The notes beneath the pieces were generated by a model, which was not told the origin of the DNA, searched no databases, and saw only the letters and a list, made by a program, of their open reading frames with translations. DNA of 64,000 bases from an uncultured Opitutales bacterium. GTDB lineage: Bacteria; Verrucomicrobiota; Verrucomicrobiia; Opitutales; Intestinicryptomonadaceae. Of the stretch, positions 52,259 to 60,200 are shown in pieces. Location of the stretch: contig CAKTTC010000006.1 in assembly GCA_934613645.1 (NCBI GenBank), positions 88,497-152,496 on the forward strand, read 5' to 3'. The position numbers were made by a program, and so were the translations under genes. Position 1 is the stretch's first letter, and each line of letters opens with the position of its first letter.

Positions 52259-53948
52259 CAAACTTCAGGCGCAACGCCGCCTAATTCTTGAAAGCAAACA
52301 AAAGGGCAAACTGGCGCAAATAGGCGCGTTTTGCCGACTCTCGGGGCCGGGGTGGCTGCAGAGCGCAACAACGCTCGGGGGCGGATCGCTGGCGTCGGCA
52401 CTGTATCTGGGCGTTCTGGGCGGCCTCGGCTTTATGTGGCTTCAGCCGTTTGCAATGATTTTGGGCATAATAATGCTTGCGGCAATCTCGTATGTGACGC
52501 TTTCGATTACCCAAAAACCGATGAACGCAATCAACGCAAACCTCACGCCCGTTCTCGGCTATTCGTGGGCGGCGGGGTCAATGCTTGCGTGCTTCGTGTT
52601 CGCGTGGCCGCAGTTCGCGCTTGGGGTGGCGGCAATAACCCAAAACATATGCGTTATGCAAACCGCGCCCTCGCAGACGGTTGAAATAATCATAACCGCG
52701 TCGCTTTTTATGCTGGCAATGATTATGATTACAGTCTACGCGCGCGGCGGAAGCGGCGTAAAGATTTTCGAGCTGTTCATAAAGCTGTCGGTTGCGGCAA
52801 TAGTTGTGTGCTTCTTCGGCGTTGTAATAAGCCTGACGGCAAGCGGAAAAATCGACTGGGCGAAAGTCGCCGCGGGCTTTGTGCCGAACCTGTCCGTGTT
52901 CACGTCGCCGAGCGCCGACTTCATGGAATACATCTCGAAGCTGCCCGAAAGCGGGGCAAAATTCTGGTCGGATATGATTGTTTCGCAGCAGATTGACGTG
53001 GTGATTTCCGCCGCGGCAATGGCGGTCGGCATAAACATGACGTTCCTGTTCCCCTACTCAATGCTCAAAAAGGGTTGGGACAAAGACTTCAGGGGGCTTG
53101 CCATTTTCGACTTGGCCACTGGGCTTTTCATTCCGTTTTTGCTTGCAACTTCCTGCATTGTAATTGCCGCGGCGTCGCAGTTCCACGCAACCCCTGCGGC
53201 GGGGCTGGCTGAAAGCTCAATAGTTGGCGGGCAGCTCCGCCCCGCGATTGTAGGGGGTGTCGAGCTTAAGCCCGCGTCGAACCTCACAGGCGGCTACGTC
53301 CAGCTGCTCGACGCGCGCCTTGCAAACGACAACCCCGACTTTGCAAAACTGCCCGAACCCGCGAAAGACGCGGCAAGAAACGCCCTGCCCTTCGCCGAAA
53401 AGCAAATGGCGGCAATGCTCGTAAAGCGCGACGCCTCCAACCTCTCCGAAACGCTCGCGCCCCTCGTTGGCGACGACGTTGCCCGCTACATTTTCGGCTT
53501 CGGTGTCTTGGGAATGGCTCTGAACGCGGTTTTGATGAACATGCTAATATGCGGTCTGTGCTTTGCGGAAATCTTCAAAAAGGGCGGCAACGCAAAGTGG
53601 CAGGTTGCGGGCTCTTCGCTGATTGCAATTTCCGCCGCGGCGTCGATTTTCTTCAAGGGCGCGAGAATGTGGCTTGTAATCTACGCGGGCGTTATGGCGG
53701 CGGTTTTGCTGCCCATTGCATACGGCGCGTTCCTGCTGATTATGAACAGCAGAAAAATCCTCGGTTCGGAGACGCCGCGCGGGAAATCGCGCCTGCTTTG
53801 GAACGCGCTTATGGGCTGTTCTTTGGCGGCAAGCTGCACGGCGAGCCTCTGGGTGCTCTACCACAAAATCGGGATTGCCGGCCCGATTGCGTTCGGCGCG
53901 TTCTTCGCGGTCGTGATAATCTCGGCGTTGGTTTTCAAAAGAAAGTAA
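52248..53948 (+). CDS. Nramp-superfamily transporter without the metal-binding motif
   Basis: 566 residues with about eleven hydrophobic helices. The TM1 region GPGWLQSATTLGGGSLASALYLG aligns with Nramp GPG...DPGN, but the metal ligands Asp and Asn of DPGN are absent (LGGGS). The TM6 region GINMTFLFPYSML lacks the MPH motif. A soluble insertion of roughly 100 residues sits between later helices. Known Nramp relatives lacking these residues are not transition-metal carriers. Its place between sugar oxidoreductases and uxuB-uxuA suggests it imports the organic substrate of this operon. Confidence 0.75.
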   Translation: MGNDKLQAQRRLILESKQKGKLAQIGAFCRLSGPGWLQSATTLGGGSLASALYLGVLGGLGFMWLQPFAMILGIIMLAAISYVTLSITQKPMNAINANLTPVLGYSWAAGSMLACFVFAWPQFALGVAAITQNICVMQTAPSQTVEIIITASLFMLAMIMITVYARGGSGVKIFELFIKLSVAAIVVCFFGVVISLTASGKIDWAKVAAGFVPNLSVFTSPSADFMEYISKLPESGAKFWSDMIVSQQIDVVISAAAMAVGINMTFLFPYSMLKKGWDKDFRGLAIFDLATGLFIPFLLATSCIVIAAASQFHATPAAGLAESSIVGGQLRPAIVGGVELKPASNLTGGYVQLLDARLANDNPDFAKLPEPAKDAARNALPFAEKQMAAMLVKRDASNLSETLAPLVGDDVARYIFGFGVLGMALNAVLMNMLICGLCFAEIFKKGGNAKWQVAGSSLIAISAAASIFFKGARMWLVIYAGVMAAVLLPIAYGAFLLIMNSRKILGSETPRGKSRLLWNALMGCSLAASCTASLWVLYHKIGIAGPIAFGAFFAVVIISALVFKRK

Positions 53949-53952
53949 TTTT

Positions 53953-54762
53953 ATGAACGAAATTTTCGACATCAAAAACAAGGTAGTTGCCGTAACGGGA
54001 TCTACGGGCGTGCTTGCGGGGTCGGTTGCAAGATACCTCGCAACGCAGGGCGCAAAAGTCGTGTTTATGGGGCGTTCGCAGGAAAAGCTCGACGCCGCAA
54101 CAAAGGGGCTTGACGCCGAAAACTTTCTTGCGTGCGTGTGCAACGTCCTCGACCGCGAAAGCCTCGAAAAGGCGCGCGACGCCGTAAGGCAACGCTTCGG
54201 GCGTCTCGACGCCCTCGTAAACGGCGCGGGCGGAAATATGGCGGGCGCGACAATTCCTCCCGACAAAACGTTCTTCGACCTCGACATCGACCAATGGGCG
54301 GCGGTGGTAAAGCTCAACCTGCAGGGAACGCTCCTGCCGACAATGGTCTTCGGCGAAATGTTCCGCGAACAGAAATTCGGAAGCATTGTAAACTTCTCGT
54401 CAATGACTGCCGAAAGCGCGGTCACGCGCGTGCTGGGCTACTCGAACGCGAAAGCGGGCGTGAACAATCTCACAAAGTGGCTCGCCGTCGAATTCGCGCA
54501 GAAGTTCGGCGAAAAGGTGCGCGTAAACGCCGTAGCCCCCGGGTTTTTCATCAGCGAGCAAAACCGTTCGCTGCTGACCAATCCCGACGGCTCTTTCACG
54601 CAGCGCGGCCGCACCGTAATAAACAAAACGCCCTTCGGCCGCTTCGGCGAGGCCGACGAAATCCACGGCGCGATTCACTACCTCATAAGCGACGCCTCGA
54701 AATTCGTCACGGGCACGATTATGGCAATCGACGGCGGGTTCTCCTGCTTCTCGGGGGTATAG
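53953..54762 (+). CDS. uxuB: D-mannonate oxidoreductase, SDR type
   Basis: 269 residues of the classical short-chain dehydrogenase family. It has the cofactor motif TGSTGVLAGSVA, NGAGGNMAGAT near residue 95 and the catalytic YSNAK near residue 162 with an upstream serine (FSSMTAES). Sequence style and the adjacent uxuA match the Bacillus YjmF/UxuB-type fructuronate reductase. It is 4 bases after the transporter and 2 bases before uxuA. Confidence 0.85.
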   Translation: MNEIFDIKNKVVAVTGSTGVLAGSVARYLATQGAKVVFMGRSQEKLDAATKGLDAENFLACVCNVLDRESLEKARDAVRQRFGRLDALVNGAGGNMAGATIPPDKTFFDLDIDQWAAVVKLNLQGTLLPTMVFGEMFREQKFGSIVNFSSMTAESAVTRVLGYSNAKAGVNNLTKWLAVEFAQKFGEKVRVNAVAPGFFISEQNRSLLTNPDGSFTQRGRTVINKTPFGRFGEADEIHGAIHYLISDASKFVTGTIMAIDGGFSCFSGV

Positions 54763-54764
54763 GC

Positions 54765-55955
54765 ATGAAGCACGAACTACTCGAACAGGGCTTCCGCTGG
54801 TATGGCGTGAAGGACGAAGTGCCACTGCAATTCATCAGGCAGGCGGGCGCGGAAAGCGTTTTCACCTCGCTGCACGACATCCCCTACGGCGAAGTCTGGA
54901 GCGTCGACGCCATTTTGGCGCACAAAAAGATTGTGGAAGACGCAGGGCTTACTTGGAGCGCGGTTGAAAGCCTGCCCGTAAGCGAAGACATCAAGCTGCG
55001 CTTGGGCGACTTCCGCAGGCACATTGAAAACTACAAAACAAGCATTCGCAATCTGGCAAAGTGCGGCATTTACATAATCATCTACAACTTTATGCCCGTG
55101 CTCGACTGGATTAGAACCGACCTGCACTACCGCCTGCCCGACGGCTCGACCTGTCTGCGTTTCGACCCCGTCCAATTCGCCGCGTTCGAGCTTTTCCTGC
55201 TCAAACGCCCCGACGCCGAAAAAGACTACACGCCGCAGCAAATCCAAAAAGCCGAAGCGTTTTTCAAGTCGCTTTCGCCCGACGGTGTAAAAAAATTCGA
55301 ACGCTCGCTCATCGACGTTTTCCCCGGCTGCTCAATGGACTTCACCATTGACGACATTCGCGCGATGCTCGCGAAATACGACGGAATCGACGCCGACAAG
55401 TTGCGCGAAAATCTCGCGCTCTTCCTCCGCGAAGTCGCCCCCGTGGCGGAAGAGGTAGGCGCGCACTTGGCAATCCACCCCGACGACCCGCCCTTCGACG
55501 TGCTCGGGCTTCCGCGCATTGCCTCGCGTTTGGAGGATTTCCAAAAAATCATAGCCGCCTACGACAGCCCCGCAAACTCGGTTTGTTTCTGTACGGGCTC
55601 TCTCAGCGCGGGCGCGCACAACAACATTCCGCAAATGCTCGACGCCCTCAAGGAGCGAATCTTTGTTGCGCACCTCAGGAGCACCCAGCGCGAAAGCGAC
55701 GGCAGTTTTTTCGAAGCGGGTCATTTGGAAGGCTCTGTTCCTATGCCGCAGGTTGTAAAAAAGCTTCTCGACCTCCAAGCGGAACGTCTCGCCTCAGGCG
55801 GCAAAAAAATCCCCATTCGCCCCGACCACGGCCGCGACATGGCGGACGACCTCTCCAAGCCCCCCACACGCAACCCCGGCTACTCTTTCATCGGCAGAAT
55901 GAAAGGCCTCGCCGAGCTTCGCGGTCTCCAGACCGGTATTTTTTATAATTCCTAA
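54765..55955 (+). CDS. uxuA: Mannonate dehydratase
   Basis: 396 residues, the usual UxuA length. It dehydrates D-mannonate to KDG. Evidence includes the start FRWYGVKDEVPLQFIRQAG, the WSAVESLPVSEDIK region near 65, YNFMPVLDWIRTDL near 107, metal-site HPDDPPF near 244, GSLSAGAHNN, and IRPDHGRDM near 345. The GGCATG start directly follows the uxuB stop. Confidence 0.94.
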   Translation: MKHELLEQGFRWYGVKDEVPLQFIRQAGAESVFTSLHDIPYGEVWSVDAILAHKKIVEDAGLTWSAVESLPVSEDIKLRLGDFRRHIENYKTSIRNLAKCGIYIIIYNFMPVLDWIRTDLHYRLPDGSTCLRFDPVQFAAFELFLLKRPDAEKDYTPQQIQKAEAFFKSLSPDGVKKFERSLIDVFPGCSMDFTIDDIRAMLAKYDGIDADKLRENLALFLREVAPVAEEVGAHLAIHPDDPPFDVLGLPRIASRLEDFQKIIAAYDSPANSVCFCTGSLSAGAHNNIPQMLDALKERIFVAHLRSTQRESDGSFFEAGHLEGSVPMPQVVKKLLDLQAERLASGGKKIPIRPDHGRDMADDLSKPPTRNPGYSFIGRMKGLAELRGLQTGIFYNS

Positions 55956-56035
55956 AGTGGCGGGGGATCGGCAAAACCGATTCCCCCCTTTGCTTCATTG
56001 TTAAAGCTTGCTCCCCCCCTTTGTTTTGTCATTAA
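55953..56035. repeat. Hairpin repeat acting as terminator of the uxu operon
   Basis: CCTAAAGTGGC is followed by a strong stem GGGGG-ATCGG-CAAAA-CCGAT-TCCCCC and TTTGCTTCATTGTTAAAGC, a member of the dispersed hairpin family. It lies directly after uxuA and probably ends transcription. From 56036 to about 56359 no gene or repeat is recognised. Confidence 0.65.
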
Positions 56036-56359
56036 CGTTCTGTCTCTTTAGATTTATCCGACTTAAAAACCGAGCAACTCCGTCCCTGCAACCGCCACGC
56101 AAATAAAATATAGTTCCCTTGCAAACGAAATTCAGAGGGGAGGATTTTCGCGAACGAAAACCCATCGATTTCCCCAAACGCTCGATTTTTTCCTCAAACC
56201 GTCCGCGCGGATATACTATGGGATAGGCTGCCGCGCAGTCGGGGTGTCTTGTACCCGACATTGAGTGTCCGAGCGATTCGTTTTTCTGAAGTCCAATCTA
56301 CGGGCAGTTCCCCGAATTTTTGAGCGCGTGCGTTTGGCAATTTTCGCCGAACCCGCCAA

Positions 56360-56593
56360 AGTCAGCTACACCGCGCTTTTGACTCGCCCGCAAAGGCAGG
56401 CGCGCGAACCGTGTTCTTCTGACGCTACGGCGGAAATTCCGCAGAACAAAAGTCCGATAAAGTCGTATACCTCGACGGCATTTTCGGCTAATGCGGAGCC
56501 GTGCCGAAGGGTGTTCACAAAAAAGCGGACGGGGCAATCTATCCGATAGCGGAAAGATTTGCGGGACAGGCGCCCTTTGCAATGTTTAAATAA
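56360..56593 (+). pseudogene. Possible 3' remnant of an unidentified gene
   Basis: One frame reads a protein-like tail broken by TGA at 56420-56422 and TAA at 56489-56491: ...PAKAGARTVFF, stop, RYGGNSAEQKSDKVVYLDG IFG, stop, CGAVPKGVHKKADGAIYPIAERFAG, ending at TAA 56591-56593. The residue composition is plausible for real protein, unlike the other frames. No family is recognised; it could be chance. Confidence 0.35.
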
Positions 56594-56669
56594 TTGCGCT
56601 TGACTTTTCGGCACCGAACGATTCTTCTAAACCCGCTCAATCAATACAAAGCAGATAGGAGGAATATAT

Positions 56670-58331
56670 ATGATAAAACTCACCCTTACAACGCTCTGCG
56701 CCGCCACGGCGGTGTTCTGGTTCGGTTGCGCGTCGAGGCCCGATGTTTCGAAAGCCGACGACAACCGCGTGGAATACAAATTTGAGGACAACAAGAAGCC
56801 TCTCGTAAATCCGGGAATGGGTTGGGTTCACCACTATTATTCGGGCAGAACGGGCAACTACGGCTACTACTTGGAACCGTCCGACTCGCTCGACTGGTTC
56901 CCCGGAGCCAGCGTGCAGTATATGCGCATTCCGTGGGCTTTTGTAGAACCCAAGGAGGGCGAATACAACTGGTCGGTTTTCGACACGCCCGCGCAACGCT
57001 ATGTGCAAAGCGGCAAACAGTTTGCAATCCGCATAAACTGCTGCGAACACTGGATTCCGTGGGCGACACCTAAGTGGCTGAAAGACAAGGGCTGCAAAGG
57101 CGTGCAATTCACCGTCCGCCGCGGGCCGGATCCCAAGGGCGCATGCTGGGAGCCCGACTACCTCGACCCGATTTACCTCGAGCACCTCGAACGCCTCATA
57201 AAGAACCTCGCCGCCCGCTATGACGGCGACCCGAACGTGGCGTTCATCGACATCGGCACATTCGGGCTTTGGGGCGAAGGCCACACGGGCGCAAGCAGCA
57301 AACTTCCCCGCGACGTGCAAATCAAGGCGGTCAAACAACAAATCGACATCTATACAAAATACTTTAAAAAGACGCAGCTCTGTATCAGCGACGACGTAGA
57401 CGGCGGGAAAGAACAGGAAAATTTCCCCGTGCTCGACTATGCCCGCGCAAAGGGGGTCTCGCTCCGCGACGACTCGATTTTAGTGGACATTCCCGCAGAT
57501 CCGAACGTAAGGACAACGGGATTCAAAAAGGCGTCGTGGTATCACGACGCACTCGCAGGAAAATACTGGCCGACAATGCCCGTAATCGTCGAACACGAGC
57601 ACTACGGACTTTCGAAAGTCCGCGGCGCATGGAAAGGCGAATGGCTTGAAAACAGCGTGGAGGCATACCACTGCTCGTTCCTCTCAATCCACTGGTGGCC
57701 CGAACAGTTCTACAAGGAAAACAGGGAATCCATAGAACGCATCAATTTGAGACTCGGATACAGGCTCAATTTGAAGTCGCTCGAAATGCCGAAATCGGTT
57801 GAAATCGGCGAACGTTTCCCCGTGCGTTTCGCGTGGGCGAATGCGGGCGTTGCGCCGTTCTATGCGGGCGGATACGCTACAATCACAATCAAGGATAAAA
57901 AGGGCGGCATAGTGGCGGTTCTCGTTGACGATACGCTGAACCTCTCGACGCTCCCCGTGGCGAAAAAGGGCGAAGAAAAGGTAGTTTCGAGCACAAAAAT
58001 GTTCAACATAGGCTTCCTTAACCCCAAGGAATTCTTCAATGAATTTACAATCAATATGGAAAAGCGCGACGGTGCTGAATTCTACGGCGCGCCCATAGTT
58101 CCCGCAACAAAGGCGGGCAAATACGACGTCTATGTCTCGGTTGGCATGCGCGACGGCACTCCGCAAATCGCCCTTCCGCTCGACCTGCCGACGGACGGGC
58201 ACAAACGCTATAAAATAGGCACAATCCGCGTGAAAGAGCCGAGCGTCCCCGGAGTTGAAATAAAAACGCCCGAAAACGCACCGCTCTCGACGATGGACTA
58301 CGACTCCAGCGGCAAAAAAATCAAGTGGTAA
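56670..58331 (+). CDS. DUF4832-like lipoprotein
   Basis: 553 residues. The signal peptide ends in a lipobox (WFGCAS, Cys20), so the protein should be lipid-anchored. The segment NPGMGWVHHYYSG near residue 49, RIPWAFVEPKEGEYNWSVFD, and GTFGLWGEGHTGAS near 197 look like the barrel of DUF4832/DUF4874 proteins, relatives of beta-galactosidase-type hydrolases. A C-terminal beta-sandwich follows. A strong ribosome binding site, AGGAGG, lies 8 bases before the ATG, with a TTGACT promoter element near 56602. Substrate is unknown. Confidence 0.78.
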   Translation: MIKLTLTTLCAATAVFWFGCASRPDVSKADDNRVEYKFEDNKKPLVNPGMGWVHHYYSGRTGNYGYYLEPSDSLDWFPGASVQYMRIPWAFVEPKEGEYNWSVFDTPAQRYVQSGKQFAIRINCCEHWIPWATPKWLKDKGCKGVQFTVRRGPDPKGACWEPDYLDPIYLEHLERLIKNLAARYDGDPNVAFIDIGTFGLWGEGHTGASSKLPRDVQIKAVKQQIDIYTKYFKKTQLCISDDVDGGKEQENFPVLDYARAKGVSLRDDSILVDIPADPNVRTTGFKKASWYHDALAGKYWPTMPVIVEHEHYGLSKVRGAWKGEWLENSVEAYHCSFLSIHWWPEQFYKENRESIERINLRLGYRLNLKSLEMPKSVEIGERFPVRFAWANAGVAPFYAGGYATITIKDKKGGIVAVLVDDTLNLSTLPVAKKGEEKVVSSTKMFNIGFLNPKEFFNEFTINMEKRDGAEFYGAPIVPATKAGKYDVYVSVGMRDGTPQIALPLDLPTDGHKRYKIGTIRVKEPSVPGVEIKTPENAPLSTMDYDSSGKKIKW

Positions 58332-58339
58332 AAACCGGC

Positions 58340-58972
58340 GCGCGCCGACAACGCCACGCGGCTGTCGCCCGAGCAGTCGGCAACAATCTTCGGCTCTATT
58401 TCTTAGACGTTGCGTGTCGAGTCCGACCTCGCCCAGACGCGCGTAATTCTGCCGTTTTTCGTCTCCGCCTTGTAGGCGTCGGTGTCGAGAAAAAGCGTAA
58501 TGTTTTTTTCGGAAACGCACTTGTCGTAGAGCAGCAAGTCCCACACTTCCCAAGAAAACGTCGGGTTGCGGACGGCGTTTTCAAGCCGTAGCTCCTCCAT
58601 AATGCCGCCCTCGCGCCAGCCCACGCTCGGCGAGTGCACTCCCAGCGGGTGCATTCGAATTTCCGAACTCGCATTGCCGCCGAGCCGCGAACGGTCTTGC
58701 AGCAAAACGACTTTCGCGCCGTGTCGCGCCGCCGAAATGGCCGAGCACACGCCCGCAAGCCCGCCGCCTACAACAAGCAGGTCGCACGAAAGTTTTGTTT
58801 TGTCCATGAGAGGGTCGTCCTCAAACTTTCCCGAAAACGCATCGTTAAAATCTCCCTTGCGTCGCGCAATCGAGTCTGCGGGCGTAGCCGAAAGCTTCTA
58901 CGGCGCGTTCACAAAAAGCGTATATCCCGCCGCTGCCGACGCCATAGCCCCAATAAAACTTCTTCTATTCAT
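58340..58972 (-). pseudogene. Truncated Tat FAD-dependent oxidoreductase
   Basis: Reading starts at ATG 58972 with a twin-arginine signal (NRRSFIGAMASAAAGYTLF), then an in-frame TAG at 58898-58900 (codon 25). It continues through the FAD motif DLLVVGGGLAGVCSAISAARHG, with LQDRSRLGGNASSEIRMHP, to TAA at 58403-58405. The same frame then still reads EIEPKIVADCSGDSRVALSARAG, the next conserved block of FAD_oxidored (PF12831) proteins, before running into the 3' end of the neighbouring gene. About two thirds of the protein is missing. ATG 58807 opens a 134-residue remnant, unlikely to be functional. Confidence 0.8.
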
Positions 58973-59205
58973 TTTGTTCATATATAAATCGGTAATTACA
59001 GGTTTAATTCTTTGCGAATATGTTGGATTTTTCAAGAATATTTTTTAAATGCCAAAATTCCCCATATGCCGCGGCGCGCAAACGCGCAAAATCCCGCAAA
59101 AATACCCTGTCCTACTTTCAGCCGATTTCTGTTTTTTCTTCATTCAAAGTTTTTAGGGCAAAAAGCGAAAAATTTTCTTGAAAAGTTAGACAACCTTAAC
59201 TTATT

Positions 59206-59811
59206 ATGTCCCCAATGAAAAATAAAAGAAAGTTCGGCGGGTTCGGTTTTTCCGATTTGTGCAACATTTTTGCGAAGAAGGAGAAGGATATTTTAAAAGA
59301 TATGCTCCCGTCGTTTTCGGGCGTGCTTGAAGTAAAGCACTACATCAAGGGGCGTCTGCGCGTCAAGATTCCCGCAATAAAGGGCAGCACGCAGTCGGCG
59401 GAATTTATAGAAAAGGCGTTGTCGCCGATAAGGGGAATGAAGTCGGTTTCGGTAAACCCGATGTTGGCGACGGTATTGCTTAAATTCGACGAATCAATTC
59501 TGCGTCCCGATATTGTAATAACCGCGCTCTCGCGCTGTTTTAATTTCGACGCCGCAATAAAGAACAGGAAATCAATCATCGGCAACGAATTCAAACTCTT
59601 CCGCTTCGCGCTGGATCAGGCGGTTATGAAGAAGACGTGCGGGGTTCTCGATATCCGCTCGGCTATGTCGCTTTTGTTGCTCTACCAGCTTGTGAAGGCA
59701 ATTTTGAATTGGCGGAAGGGTTCGCTCGGTCAGCAAACGCAATCAAAACCGCCGTTCCCGATAAGTTTGATTTGGTGGCTGCTACAAAGTATTGACAACA
59801 GACTTTTTTAA
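59206..59811 (+). CDS. HMA-like domain protein
   Basis: 201 residues. An HMA_2-type ferredoxin-like domain lies near residues 42-115 (VKHYIKGRLRVKIPAIKG, then MKSVSVNPMLATVLLKFD) without a CxxC metal motif. A helical C-terminus includes a hydrophobic stretch (AMSLLLLYQLVKAILNW) and a final WWLLQSIDN. It begins a four-gene unit with another HMA-like protein, a P1B-type ATPase and a small membrane protein, so a role as chaperone or regulator of that ATPase is likely. The upstream gap 58973-59205 shows no gene. Confidence 0.7.
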   Translation: MSPMKNKRKFGGFGFSDLCNIFAKKEKDILKDMLPSFSGVLEVKHYIKGRLRVKIPAIKGSTQSAEFIEKALSPIRGMKSVSVNPMLATVLLKFDESILRPDIVITALSRCFNFDAAIKNRKSIIGNEFKLFRFALDQAVMKKTCGVLDIRSAMSLLLLYQLVKAILNWRKGSLGQQTQSKPPFPISLIWWLLQSIDNRLF

Positions 59812-59826
59812 TTAGACACTGCGCGC

Positions 59827-60195
59827 ATGAATCCGCTTTTAAAATTGGCCGTGGCTCATGTAAAAAAATACAAGGTTATACGCAGTATGCCAAACAGGTT
59901 GCGTATAAACATTACGGGCGCGCGCCAATATCCCGATTTTGCAAAACGCTTCGCCCCCGCGGTGAAGTCGGTTTTGGAGGACAAAGGCGGAATAAAGGAG
60001 GCCTCGCTTTGCCCCATCACGGGAAACCTGCTTATAATTTATGACAACTCGAAAATCTGCGAGGGCGAAATCCTCGCGTGGCTTGACGACGCCACAAAAC
60101 AGGTTGCCGACTTCATGTGTTCGCCCGAAGCCGAAACGCTTTCGGACGCAAAAATAGTAAAAGCCATACGTAAACGTCTTTCCGAAATAAGGTAG
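59827..60195 (+). CDS. Small HMA-like domain protein
   Basis: 122 residues consisting of a single HMA-like fold: RSMPNRLRINITGARQYPDF, then GGIKEASLCPITGNLLIIYD. The pattern G/N-R-L/I-R-I/V is shared with the flanking gene and with the N-terminus of the ATPase. There is no CxxC. It is 15 bases after the previous gene and 5 bases before the ATPase gene. Confidence 0.68.
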   Translation: MNPLLKLAVAHVKKYKVIRSMPNRLRINITGARQYPDFAKRFAPAVKSVLEDKGGIKEASLCPITGNLLIIYDNSKICEGEILAWLDDATKQVADFMCSPEAETLSDAKIVKAIRKRLSEIR

Positions 60196-60200
60196 GATTT

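Noticed and set aside
56036..56359. Coding potential between the uxuA terminator and the remnant
   Set aside because: Frames are short and broken with no protein-like run, so it is left as unexplained intergenic sequence.
45779..58972. Stop-codon recoding to explain in-frame TAA and TAG after signal peptides
   Set aside because: Different stop codons are involved, one gene is also truncated, and TAA and TAG end normal genes throughout the window; simple mutation is enough.
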